The notes: generated by a model not told the origin, from the sequence alone. A stretch of DNA of 12,199 nucleotides from Bacteroidota bacterium (GCA_023488865.1 JAMDDG010000090.1:1-12199); one strand, 5' to 3'. Shown: positions 1 through 5,897, counted from the first letter of the stretch. Program-made: numbers and translations.

Positions 1-44
1 ATCGATTTGATCTAAAAGGAGAATCTCTGAGAAAGAAAATTTAA
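1..44 (+). CDS. istB: IstB, IS21-family transposition helper ATPase, C-terminal end only
   Basis: The window opens inside a reading frame whose full codons run from 3 to the TAA at 42-44 and encode a 13-residue tail, RFDLKGESLRKKI. From memory of the family, a basic tail with GES(L/M)RKK closes many Bacteroidota IstB proteins, the AAA+ ATPase that helps the IstA transposase of IS21 elements. The assignment is supported by the IS21-style repeated end that follows at 79-127, just where the right end of such an element should lie. Only the tail is visible, so motifs of the ATPase domain cannot be checked and the call rests on the tail plus context. Confidence 0.6.
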   Translation, partial: RFDLKGESLRKKI

Positions 45-78
45 ATTATATTTGCCTTACAAATCAACCCCCATTCTG

Positions 79-127
79 GTTGTACACTTTACTCCGGAAT
101 CGTTGTACACTTTGCCCGGAATAATCA
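79..127. mobile_element. Right end of an IS21-family element with two tandem terminal repeats
   Basis: Two tandem copies of a 21-22 bp unit are present: 79-100 and 102-122, both beginning GTTGTACACTTT and ending CCGGAAT. IS21-family ends typically carry multiple short repeats (transposase-binding sites) just outside istB, and the elements end in CA. A CA occurs at 126-127, so the boundary is placed there. The left end is outside the window, so terminal inverted repeats and target duplication cannot be verified. Confidence 0.6.
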
Positions 128-556
128 AAATATCTATCCTTAATTAAATTTCATTTGTATTTAGATCACATTAGGAACAGTGAAACAAAATGGCCAAACT
201 CCTTTATCCAAAGTCTCTTCGAGCTGATTGACTTAAGTGAATTATATATGAAGTATATATTTTTGGTTGAAAATGGTATAAAATCTAAAGAGTGTATTAA
301 TAGATATGAGACCTACCTGGCCAGACTTGAGATTATGAATAATTGTGACTATCCTTCTTTTGAGATCATAAAGCAATATTATCTTGGGAAGATTTATTTT
401 GATGTTGAGAAGAATTACAGCAAAGCATTGAATAAATTTGAATTATTATCAAAGACATGTCCTAATAATTTGATTTTCAAGAAAATAATAGATAATTGTC
501 AGCAGAAAATTAATGTGGGCTATGTATATGACCCTCAATCATTGGATAAATTTTGA
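128..556 (+). pseudogene. Hypothetical helical-repeat protein, 5' end removed by the IS21 element
   Basis: The frame is open from the IS boundary to the TAA-free run ending at the TGA at 554-556, about 142 codons. The only early start candidate is a TTG at 155; the first ATG is at 248 (MKYIFLVENG). The lack of a proper start next to an IS end indicates a gene that lost its N-terminus to the insertion. The C-terminal part (YYLGKIYFDVEKNYSKALNK and following) has the Tyr/Ala/Leu spacing of a TPR-like helical repeat, but no full consensus can be claimed. Function is unknown. A short product from ATG 248 remains possible. Confidence 0.5.
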
Positions 557-687
557 ATAGTTGATCTGCCTTCACGCCAAATGGGAGTGCAATTTGAACT
601 CTTTCCGACAGTTGATTTTACTTTGACTTATTAACTTGTTTATTATAAGGCTACAAGGCAGTAAGCAATGATATATTTGGATCTCCT
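557..687. other. Intergenic stretch, nothing recognised
   Basis: This stretch separates the truncated repeat-protein gene from the DUF4160 remnant. I looked for protein homology in all frames and for hairpins and saw nothing I can support. Confidence 0.4.
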
Positions 688-753
688 CTATAGCATTTGT
701 GGTGCATAATACATCCGAATAATAATCCCGAAAAACATCGACAAAGTTGGCAT
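688..753 (-). pseudogene. DUF4160 protein, N-terminal remnant
   Basis: On the minus strand an ATG at 753-751 opens MPTLSMFFGIIIRMYYAP, which closely resembles the start of DUF4160 proteins (MPTIS-F-GI-I-MY--P, normally followed by a PPHFH motif). Here the frame runs only to QML and a TAG at 690-688, and the expected PPHFH stretch is absent in every frame I read. DUF4160 proteins are usually about 80-90 residues and are often paired with DUF2442 proteins in toxin-antitoxin-like modules. A DUF2442 gene exists in this window at 5907-6140 but is not adjacent. I see this as a truncated, non-functional copy; the identity is recalled from the family consensus. Confidence 0.55.
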
Positions 754-823
754 AATAACCTGATATTTCTCACAAAGATACAATTCCATCCATTGTAAAC
801 AAAAAACATATAACTGTGATTAT

Positions 824-1036
824 CTATCTGTTGTGAAGTGACACATTATCGAAGTCAACTAAAGCACAACCACAAAGGGAAAAGGGAGATTCTTCGGCAA
901 ATTGTAGCTCCAACGATAAAGGCTCTGAACCTAATTTGTGCAGGGCAATTTCAATTTTTTTTCTTCGGGGTTCACGCGGCTTTTTCAGTCCGGTTGCATA
1001 GTAATTGTAGTAATTGACGGGGTCACTCTGAGTCAT
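824..1036 (-). pseudogene. HicB-family antitoxin, C-terminal HTH fragment (copy 0)
   Basis: From about 1003 down to 905 this frame encodes YYATGLKKPRE, then a KKIEIALHKLG segment, nearly identical to residues 100-132 of the two full HicB copies at 1346-1744 and 3896-4294. The N-terminal HicB domain is missing: upstream of YYATG the frame is a few unrelated residues. The stop codon TAA found at the end of the full copies is a CAA here (904-902), so the frame runs on for about 25 extra residues that align at DNA level with the flank following copy B. It is a truncated gene end joined to the outer-membrane-protein fragment at about 1004-1018. Confidence 0.75.
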
Positions 1037-1236
1037 ATGGCGCTAATTTATCCCTGAACCTCAGGTATAATATTCAGGTTGTCGGTGGGATAGGAGGGTA
1101 TTTATTCTTAATTGCGGAAGACTGGGGAGGAGAGATTACAGTTGGTAATCAGAAAGTCAATTATGATTATTTCTTCCCCGATAGGGCCTGGGGTAAAGCT
1201 TTCTCAACCTATGCTGGAATCAGATTTCAATTTTGA
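1018..1236 (+). pseudogene. Outer-membrane beta-barrel-like protein, C-terminal fragment
   Basis: A plus-strand frame is open from 1018 to the TGA at 1234-1236 (72 codons) without an upstream start. It contains NLSLNLRYNIQVVGGIGGYL, a WGGEIT segment, and ends in FSTYAGIRFQF. The alternating hydrophobic and polar residues and the terminal Phe preceded by aromatic residues are typical of the last strand of an outer-membrane beta-barrel, which acts as the assembly signal. The frame begins exactly where the HicB fragment of copy 0 ends, so the rest of the gene was lost at this junction. The family cannot be named. An alternative minor frame starting with ATG at 1112 overlaps it but has no plausible protein character. 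Confidence 0.45.
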
Positions 1237-1280
1237 TTTTATTGGGTTATGGCACTGCGCGATCTTGATTTGCACCTTTC

Positions 1281-1345
1281 TGAAGCATAATGCCAAAGTT
1301 GTAATTGATTGATTTAGACGATAGTAGAAAAGGAGCTTTCCTAAA
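1281..1345 (-). pseudogene. HicB HTH remnant A, directly after the stop codon of HicB copy A
   Basis: Immediately after the TAA of the HicB gene at 1346, the minus strand reads TTTAGGAAAGCTCC, matching the TTTACCAAAGCTGCC that follows HicB copy B. After a small frame change, codons 1313-1281 give INQLQLWHYAS, matching the helix-turn-helix of HicB (GINQ-QLWHYASG in remnant B). The match then stops. It is a short, frameshifted version of remnant B and shows that the duplication unit originally included this downstream module. Confidence 0.6.
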
Positions 1346-1744
1346 TTATAACTCCAACGATAAAAGCTCTGTGCCTAATTTGTGAAGGGCGATTTCAATT
1401 TTTTTTCTTTGCGGTTCGCGAGGCTTTTTCAGTCCGGTCGCATAGTGATGCAGGAGCTTCTGATTGATACCCGTTATGCGCTCCAGTGCAACGTTGGTAA
1501 ACACCTTGTTGTAATAGTTTAGAAAACTTTGTGTATCAAAACGATACACGATTTGATAGTCCCCTTTTAATATGTCCGGAATATTTTCATCTGTATTATA
1601 ATCTTTCAGTAGCCTTATGGCATCTAAAACTGACTGTTTTACCTCTTCAACGGTGTCTCCACCTGCATAAATACCCTTAGTATTTTCAGCATAGGCAGAA
1701 TACATATCTTTTGTTTTTTCAATGATAACCTTAATTGTTTCCAT
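1346..1744 (-). CDS. HicB-family antitoxin with C-terminal HTH (copy A)
   Basis: The 132-residue protein has the two-part layout of Bacteroidota HicB antitoxins. Residues 1-60 form the HicB fold (METIKVIIEKTKDMYSAYAE, GGDTVEEVKQSVLDAIRLL), and residues 80-132 form a DNA-binding helix-turn-helix (ERITGINQKLLHHYATG, KKPREPQRKKIE). HicB proteins normally neutralise a HicA mRNA endonuclease and repress their own promoter. No hicA gene is seen on either side: upstream is only a truncated second HicB (1748-1825), downstream another HTH remnant. The gene is therefore an orphan antitoxin or regulator. It is intact, starts with ATG, and differs from copy B at protein level only at Thr125 (Ser in copy B). 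Its N-terminal and central codons lie in the 557-bp block identical to copy B. Confidence 0.85.
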   Translation of the reverse strand: METIKVIIEKTKDMYSAYAENTKGIYAGGDTVEEVKQSVLDAIRLLKDYNTDENIPDILKGDYQIVYRFDTQSFLNYYNKVFTNVALERITGINQKLLHHYATGLKKPREPQRKKIEIALHKLGTELLSLEL

Positions 1745-1747
1745 AAA

Positions 1748-1825
1748 TTATTGTTTCCTATTTGCCTGGGTATGGCATCCGGGCAATTCAATCACGGAAG
1801 AAACCAGATAACCGTCAAACCCCTA
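1748..1825 (-). pseudogene. Short HicB-family antitoxin, internal remnant (copy A)
   Basis: Reading the minus strand from 1822, the codons give GFDGYLVSSVIELPGCHTQA and then NRKQ and a TAA at 1750-1748. The intact short HicB at 6202-6357 has GFDGFLISSVIELPGCHTQA in the same place, followed by a further 19 residues that are missing here. The codon before the Gly is TAG (1825-1823) where the intact gene has CAG, so the frame is also closed at the front. The remnant ends 3 bases before the start codon of HicB copy A. It cannot make a functional antitoxin. Confidence 0.75.
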
Positions 1826-1872
1826 TACTACTTGCGTGTAGTCTGCTGTACCGTCTTATTTTAACCGCTTAT

Positions 1873-2418
1873 TTACTTTTTGCTGAAAGCGAAACATTTA
1901 AATTCATTGTCATCTTTTTGGTCGTATCGTGTCATATTGCACAACAATACCTCATCTGGATTATCGTCATTTTTGCAGGTTAAACACAAAGAGGGCTTTT
2001 TTATCAAATCTGTATTAATCTCGTATCCGTCGTCATCGAAGAAGTCGGCAATTTTGGCAGGGTCAATGTCGTCAATGTGCCTACGGCCATTTCTATTTTC
2101 TCTTTTCTTTATCGCGGAATCAATTTCGTAATCATTAGTCGGATAGCTCTCGCCTGTAATGCAAGCGAAGCAACTGTTTCCAACTGATGCCAACCCAATA
2201 ACCCAGATGTCATTTTCACATGAACACTTGGTTCCATTGTTATACGCATTTAAGGCGGATTTCAAGTGTTTTCTTAAATCTCTCTTCAATTCTTTTATGT
2301 TGAGGCGGTCGTGGTTTGTGCAACCCGGAAGCATAATGGTATTTATGGAGAGTGTCACTATCGTCGACGTTATAGAAATAGAAGTGAGGGTTTGACCGTT
2401 CAGAACATGAAAAGTCAA
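1873..2418 (-). pseudogene. Cys-rich unknown protein, chimeric copy (A)
   Basis: The C-terminal ~134 residues (from RKHLKSALNAYNNGTKCSC to FKCFAFSKK) match the intact gene at 4423-4905 with scattered substitutions, keeping the CxC, CxxC, CLTC and later Cys residues. The N-terminus does not match: instead of the native MGFVPISIDKYV start, the frame runs back through the 51-bp HicB HTH repeat (2285-2335) read out of its own frame and then through unrelated sequence to an ATG at 2418. The open frame is therefore an accidental fusion, and a normal product is unlikely. It could still be translated as a 181-residue protein, but I see no supporting signal for that start. Confidence 0.7.
2285..2335. 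repeat. 51-bp perfect direct repeat inside a HicB HTH fragment, left copy
   Basis: The 51 bases are identical to 3788-3838 and differ at the base on either side. Read on the minus strand in the HicB frame they encode YASGLHKPRPPQHKRIE. The two copies bracket the 1452-bp segment holding the methyltransferase remnant, RhuM and the antirepressor remnant. Confidence 0.9.
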
Positions 2419-2487
2419 ACTCTCACTTTTAACATTTTACAATGCTCTCCTCCATTTTATTCAGCTACCTTTGAAATAAAGAATTAA

Positions 2488-2592
2488 GCAGTATATGAAA
2501 CAATCAGACCAACGCATTTTGAAAAAAGTAAATTGGATAAGATGGTTTACAAATTGTATGAGTTATCGTAGGTAGAAATAGCAATTGTATAA
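2488..2592 (+). pseudogene. C-terminal remnant of a DNA methyltransferase-type restriction protein
   Basis: A plus-strand frame gives THFEKSKLDKMVYKLYELS, then TAG (2569-2571), then VEIAIV and TAA (2590-2592). From family knowledge, the pattern LD-(M/L)VY-LYGL(T/S)EEEI-IVE closes many type IIG/Eco57I-like and other N6-adenine methyltransferase-specificity proteins. The TAG falls where a Glu or similar codon would be expected. Nothing of the catalytic domain is present; an in-frame TAA at 2485 closes the frame upstream. It ends 15 bases before the RhuM start. RhuM genes are often found within restriction-modification operons, which fits this order. Confidence 0.5.
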
Positions 2593-2607
2593 AATTCGTA
2601 AAAAGCT

Positions 2608-3630
2608 ATGGCTAAAAGACAAGTGCCTGAAAAAGAGGGGTTCAATGAAATTTTGCTTTACACTACGCCTAATGGGGAGGTTAAACTTGAGGTGTTTATT
2701 CAGGATGAAACACTTTGGTTAACGCAAAAAATGATGGCGGAACTTTTTGGAGTCAAAGAACACACTATTACTTACCATTTAAAAGAAATTTTTGAAAGCG
2801 GAGAATTAATTGAATCAGCAACTACTCGAAAAATTCGAGTAGTTCGAGATGAGGGTAAACGAAAGGTTTCGAGAGATCTGGACTATTTTAATCTGGATGT
2901 TGTTATATCTGTGGGCTATCGTGTAAATTCGAGCAAGGCAACCCAGTTTAGAATATGGGCAACCCAAGTTTTGAAAGAGTACATCATTAAAGGATTTGCG
3001 ATGAATGATGCCCGATTGAAACAGGGCGATAAAAATTTTGGGAAAGATTATTTTCGGGAGCTTCTCGAAAGGGTACGATCTATCCGCACCAGCGAAAGAC
3101 GAATTTACCAACAAATAACCGATATTTTTGCCGAATGTAGTATTGATTATGATCCAAATTCTGAGATGACTCGTAATTTTTATGCAACGGTTCAAAATAA
3201 ATTCCATTTTGCTATAACCAAACAAACAGCAGCAGAAATAATTTTTGAAAAAGCTGATAAATTAAAACCTTATATGGGTTTGTCAACATGGAAAAATGCG
3301 CCGAATGGACGAATATTGACTTCAGATGTAACGATTGCAAAAAATTACCTATCGGAAAAGGAAATCAAAAAACTGGAACGAACCATTTCAGGTTTTTTTG
3401 ATTACATCGAAAATGTGATAGAAAATGAGAACAGCCTAACAATGAATGACATGGTTTTAAATGTTGATAGTTTTTTAACATTTAACAAATTTAAAATTTT
3501 AAAAGGGAAAGGAAGAATTGCTAAAAAGGAAGCTGATGAGAAAGCATTAAACGAATATTCTGATTACAATAAAATTCAACCCATTGAATCAGATTTTGAT
3601 AAGGAAATTAAAAGGTATTTGAAGGAATAA
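2608..3630 (+). CDS. RhuM family protein
   Basis: The 340-residue protein is recognisable as the virulence RhuM family (Pfam Virulence_RhuM) from its typical opening (EILLYTT-NGEVKLEVF), the DNA-binding-like block at residues 36-67 (LWLTQKMMAELFGVKEHTIT), the core at 89-135 (DLDYFNLDVVISVGYRVNS, FRIWATQVLKEYIIKGF) and a helical C-terminal half with YMGLSTWKN. The length is normal for the family. The biochemical role is not established; homologues sit in restriction-modification, phage and toxin-antitoxin settings and share the N-terminal region with phage antirepressor-like proteins. The gene is the only intact plus-strand gene of the island, flanked by a methyltransferase remnant before it and an antirepressor remnant after it, and bracketed by direct repeats, so it looks like an imported block. 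Confidence 0.9.
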   Translation: MAKRQVPEKEGFNEILLYTTPNGEVKLEVFIQDETLWLTQKMMAELFGVKEHTITYHLKEIFESGELIESATTRKIRVVRDEGKRKVSRDLDYFNLDVVISVGYRVNSSKATQFRIWATQVLKEYIIKGFAMNDARLKQGDKNFGKDYFRELLERVRSIRTSERRIYQQITDIFAECSIDYDPNSEMTRNFYATVQNKFHFAITKQTAAEIIFEKADKLKPYMGLSTWKNAPNGRILTSDVTIAKNYLSEKEIKKLERTISGFFDYIENVIENENSLTMNDMVLNVDSFLTFNKFKILKGKGRIAKKEADEKALNEYSDYNKIQPIESDFDKEIKRYLKE

Positions 3631-3650
3631 ATAATTCAGGAACCGACTGT

Positions 3651-3734
3651 CCAGTAAAGTATTGGCATGATTTGAAAGCTAAGTTTAATGAAGAAGATAG
3701 TGAGTTGTCCGGAAAAATCGGACAATTGAAACAA
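3651..3734 (+). pseudogene. BRO-N/phage antirepressor-like fragment
   Basis: Downstream of RhuM on the same strand, codons 3651-3734 read PVKYWHDLKAKFNEEDSELS followed by GKIGQLKQ. This resembles a conserved segment of BRO-N antirepressor-like proteins of Bacteroidota (VKYW-DLK-KL-EEG-ELSEKIGQLK). Neither start nor downstream domain remains: the frame passes straight into the antisense of HicB HTH remnant B. The identification is from memory of the family and is tentative. Confidence 0.4.
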
Positions 3735-3739
3735 CTGAA

Positions 3740-3895
3740 TCAAATTTCTATCATTAACAACTCCGCCCCCAATCTATTTAACCCCTTTTCAATTCTTTTA
3801 TGTTGAGGCGGTCGTGGTTTGTGCAACCCGGAAGCATAGTGCCACAACTGGCGCTGGTTGATCCCGGTAATGCGCGAAAGGGCAGCTTTGGTAAA
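3740..3895 (-). pseudogene. HicB HTH remnant B, in frame after the HicB copy B stop
   Basis: Minus-strand codons 3895-3740 (52 including TGA) encode FTKAALSRITGINQRQLWHY, ASGLHKPRPPQHKRIEKGLN and RLGAELLMIEI. This is the C-terminal HTH half of a HicB antitoxin that is clearly diverged from, but alignable with, residues 82-132 of the neighbouring HicB (FTNVALERITGINQKLLHHY). It starts at the base after that gene's TAA and in the same frame, so the two HTH units form a tandem separated by one stop codon. No N-terminal HicB domain belongs to it. The stretch 3838-3788 is the right copy of the 51-bp perfect repeat. Confidence 0.8.
3788..3838. repeat. 51-bp perfect direct repeat inside a HicB HTH fragment, right copy
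   Basis: Identical to 2285-2335 over 51 bases; here it is an integral part of remnant B and continues into homologous HTH sequence on both sides, whereas the left copy is joined to unrelated DNA on one side and to the Cys-rich gene on the other. Confidence 0.9.
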
Positions 3896-4294
3896 TTACA
3901 ACTCCAACGATAAAAGTTCTGAACCTAACTTGTGAAGGGCAATTTCAATTTTTTTTCTTTGCGGTTCGCGTGGCTTTTTCAGTCCGGTCGCATAGTGATG
4001 CAGGAGCTTCTGATTGATACCCGTTATGCGCTCCAGTGCAACGTTGGTAAACACCTTGTTGTAATAGTTTAGAAAACTTTGTGTATCAAAACGATACACG
4101 ATTTGATAGTCCCCTTTTAATATGTCCGGAATATTTTCATCTGTATTATAATCTTTCAGTAGCCTTATGGCATCTAAAACTGACTGTTTTACCTCTTCAA
4201 CGGTGTCTCCACCTGCATAAATACCCTTAGTATTTTCAGCATAGGCAGAATACATATCTTTTGTTTTTTCAATGATAACCTTAATTGTTTCCAT
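3896..4294 (-). CDS. HicB-family antitoxin with C-terminal HTH (copy B)
   Basis: This 132-residue protein is the twin of the copy at 1346-1744, with Ser instead of Thr at residue 125 as the only protein difference. Domain layout is the same: HicB fold at 1-60, linker with DILKGDYQIVYRFDTQ, HTH at 80-132. It follows the Cys-rich gene (stop at 4423) and the short HicB remnant (4298-4375) on the same strand, and its stop codon is followed in frame by HTH remnant B. No hicA partner is visible. Read-through of the TAA would add a second HTH, but nothing in the sequence suggests programmed read-through. It may be co-transcribed with the HEPN-MNT and Cys-rich genes upstream. Confidence 0.85.
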   Translation of the reverse strand: METIKVIIEKTKDMYSAYAENTKGIYAGGDTVEEVKQSVLDAIRLLKDYNTDENIPDILKGDYQIVYRFDTQSFLNYYNKVFTNVALERITGINQKLLHHYATGLKKPREPQRKKIEIALHKLGSELLSLEL

Positions 4295-4297
4295 AAA

Positions 4298-4375
4298 TTA
4301 TTGTTTCCTATTTGCCTGGGTATGGCATCCGGGCAATTCAATCACGGAAGAAACCAGATAACCGTCAAACCCCTA
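4298..4375 (-). pseudogene. Short HicB-family antitoxin, internal remnant (copy B)
   Basis: Identical in sequence to the remnant at 1748-1825 (it lies in the 557-bp identical core): TAG, then GFDGYLVSSVIELPGCHTQA, NRKQ and TAA. It is cut both at the front and after HTQA relative to the intact short HicB at 6202-6357. The TAG and the truncation are therefore older than, or were spread by, the event that made the two cores identical. Confidence 0.75.
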
Positions 4376-4422
4376 TACTACTTGCGTGTAGTCTGCTGTA
4401 CCGTCTTATTTTAACCGCTTAT

Positions 4423-4905
4423 TTACTTTTTGCTGAAAGCGAAACATTTAAATTCATTGTCATCTTTTTGGTCGTATCGTGTCATATTGCACAACAATAC
4501 CTCATCTGGATTATCGTCATTTTTGCAGATTAAACACAAAGACGGCTTTTTTATCAAATCTGTATTAATCTCGTATCCGTCGTCATCGAAAAAGCCGGCA
4601 ATTTTGGTTGGGTCAATGTCGTCTATGTGCCTACAACCTTTTTTGTTTTCTCTTTTCTTTATCGCGGAATCAATTTCGTAATCATTTGTCGGATAACTCT
4701 CGCCTGTAATGCAGGTGAAGCAACTGTTTCCAACTGATGCCGATCCAATAACCCAGATGTCATTTCCACAAGAACACTTGGTTCCATTGTTATAAGCATT
4801 CAATGCTGATTTCAAGTGTTTTCTTACATCCACCTCTTTCTCAGACGGATTATTCTTCAAATGCATTGTTACATACTTATCAATCGATATTGGTACAAAT
4901 CCCAT
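4423..4905 (-). CDS. Cys-rich hypothetical protein (intact copy B)
   Basis: The start chosen is ATG 4905 (MGFVPISIDKYV); a TTG two codons upstream is less likely. The 160-residue product has CSC at 44-46, CFTC at 62-65, CLIC at 124-127 and further Cys at 91, 139 and 154, a spacing that suggests one or two metal (zinc) sites. Acidic segments (DDIDPTKIAGFFDDDGYEIN) lie between them. No signal peptide or membrane segment is seen, so it is probably cytosolic. I recall similar uncharacterised Bacteroidota proteins but know no function. It lies 46 bases after the HEPN gene stop on the same strand, so it is probably in one transcript with the MNT-HEPN pair and HicB copy B. A chimeric second copy is at 1873-2418. 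Confidence 0.75.
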   Translation of the reverse strand: MGFVPISIDKYVTMHLKNNPSEKEVDVRKHLKSALNAYNNGTKCSCGNDIWVIGSASVGNSCFTCITGESYPTNDYEIDSAIKKRENKKGCRHIDDIDPTKIAGFFDDDGYEINTDLIKKPSLCLICKNDDNPDEVLLCNMTRYDQKDDNEFKCFAFSKK

Positions 4906-4951
4906 TCCCAAAAATATTTATCTGTTAAGTTATTGTTGAATTCCGGTACTT

Positions 4952-5350
4952 TTATTCCTTTATTCCAATAGTTTTGATTGCGAAATCCCTAAATTCCTGT
5001 GAAATGCTGATTGATGTTTCTAATTCTTCCTTTGTCAAATAGATTGTATTATCAGGATATCTAATCTGAACGCTAAATCCATTCAACATAATCGCTTTAT
5101 CATAAATATTCTCAGCTATATCAATCCTTTGAGCTAATAGGTCAAGTAAATACACCAAATTGTGAGAGCGCTGAAATTCAATCCCATAATATTCAAGAAT
5201 TGACTTTAGATATTTTTCTGTTGCTTGTTGACAATGGAATGCTATAGTATCAAAATAATCCGGAATGTGCAAATAAATCAACTTAGCAGAACCTAAATCA
5301 TGGTTGGCCTTATCAATCCAATCTTTCACTTTTTTGTTAACCGCGCTCAT
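4952..5350 (-). CDS. HEPN domain protein, partner of the MNT nucleotidyltransferase
   Basis: The 132-residue protein has the all-helical HEPN pattern (PF05168-like): WIDKANHDLGSAKLIY at 11-26, TIAFHCQQATEKYLKSIL at 35-52, RSHNLVYLLDLLAQ at 61-74, and the typical IRYPD at 97-100 of these small HEPN proteins. Its start overlaps the MNT gene end by 14 bases, the usual arrangement for HEPN-MNT pairs. In studied MNT-HEPN systems HEPN is an RNase toxin and MNT inactivates it by AMPylation. I do not see a clear Rx4-6H RNase motif here, so this HEPN may be a non-catalytic or differently acting member. The gene is intact. Confidence 0.85.
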   Translation of the reverse strand: MSAVNKKVKDWIDKANHDLGSAKLIYLHIPDYFDTIAFHCQQATEKYLKSILEYYGIEFQRSHNLVYLLDLLAQRIDIAENIYDKAIMLNGFSVQIRYPDNTIYLTKEELETSISISQEFRDFAIKTIGIKE

Positions 5351-5654
5351 ATAGAATTTTTGAAGTCTTTATTGCTGAAAATAAGAATGAGCTTTTCTCT
5401 TTCCTCTCTTGTTCAAATTCCTTAGTCGTATAAACAAGAATATCCATTGGTATCATGGAACCAATCAATGACTTTTGAATATCGAAGCTCCTTTTGTGTC
5501 GAGGTAAATCAGTATCCTTAATTATCAATAAATCTATGTCACTATCATTATTCGGATTGCCAGCAGCATAAGAACCAAATAAAATAATCTTATCAGGATT
5601 GAATCTAATCGCAATCCTGTTTACTATTTCATTTATCTTTGTTGTTTCTATCAT
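5337..5654 (-). CDS. MNT-type minimal nucleotidyltransferase (antitoxin-like)
   Basis: The 105-residue protein is a polymerase-beta-fold minimal nucleotidyltransferase. The signature GSYAAGNPNNDSDIDLLII carries the GS at 27-28 and the two metal-binding Asp at 39 and 41; the third Asp is 71 in PMDILVY. All catalytic residues are thus present. By analogy with MntA it would transfer AMP to its HEPN partner and neutralise it. It is the first gene of a minus-strand group MNT, HEPN, Cys-rich protein, HicB. A promoter was not clear: a near -7 box TGATTTTG (5663-5670) lies only 9 bases upstream of the start. Confidence 0.88.
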   Translation of the reverse strand: MIETTKINEIVNRIAIRFNPDKIILFGSYAAGNPNNDSDIDLLIIKDTDLPRHKRSFDIQKSLIGSMIPMDILVYTTKEFEQERKEKSSFLFSAIKTSKILYERG

Positions 5655-5690
5655 ATTCTATACAAAATCACATGCAAGTTAATAATTTTT

Positions 5691-5789
5691 GTCCAATTTA
5701 TCGGCTCTCGTATGTTTAATAATGGGCGTAAATGGGGAAATGAGAATTACAGATGTAACCGATGCCGATGGTTTCCTAAGTGTGATGAA
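5691..5789 (+). pseudogene. Possible zinc-ribbon N-terminal remnant of a transposase
   Basis: A plus-strand frame reads MFNNGRKWGNENYRCNRCRW from 5712. Many transposases (IS1- and IS1595-like) begin with a zinc ribbon whose second half reads K-G--(Y/W)GKQNYRCK-CG--F. The match includes the Cys pair C-x-x-C. The first Cys pair and everything downstream are missing: the frame ends in the HicB HTH remnant C. The match is short and the call tentative. Confidence 0.3.
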
Positions 5790-5897
5790 TCAAACTCCTA
5801 TCGTTAACAACTCTGTACCCAACCGATGTAATCCATCTTCAATTCTTTTGCGTTGTGCCGGTCGAGGCTTGCGCATCCCGGAAGCATAAAGGCACAT
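5790..5897 (-). pseudogene. HicB HTH remnant C, directly after the DUF2442 gene
   Basis: Minus-strand codons from an ATG at 5897 give MCLYASGMRKPRPAQRKRIE, then DGLHRLGTELLTIGV and TGA at 5792-5790. This is the C-terminal part of the HicB helix-turn-helix (compare ASGLHKPRPPQHKRIE in remnant B). It begins 9 bases after the DUF2442 stop at 5907. The first half of the HTH and all of the HicB domain are missing. A 35-residue product is possible but unlikely to be functional. Confidence 0.7.

Larger units (their letters stand above)
1346..2277. repeat. Long direct repeat, copy A (partner 3896-4827, offset 2550)
   Basis: This segment aligns without gaps to 3896-4827. It contains HicB, a short HicB remnant and most of the Cys-rich protein gene. 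Positions 1422-1978 are identical to 3972-4528 over 557 bp by direct line-by-line comparison. The left edge (about 75 bp) and the right 300 bp carry many substitutions. The two copies flank the RhuM segment in direct orientation. Confidence 0.9.
3896..4827. repeat. Long direct repeat, copy B (partner 1346-2277)
   Basis: Gap-free partner of 1346-2277. The core 3972-4528 is identical to 1422-1978. From 4529 on, differences are frequent (for example the coding of GRNG versus KKGC-type residues around 4620-4645). Copy B continues into the native N-terminus of the Cys-rich gene, so it is the more original right boundary. Confidence 0.9.

Noticed and set aside
1762..1983. Plus-strand open frames at 1762-1983 and 4312-4533
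   Set aside because: They are antisense to the short HicB remnant and the end of the Cys-rich gene and have no protein character; they are duplicated only because the DNA is.
2815..3225. Minus-strand open frame of 136 codons inside RhuM
   Set aside because: It is antisense to a well-conserved RhuM coding region and has no recognisable motif.
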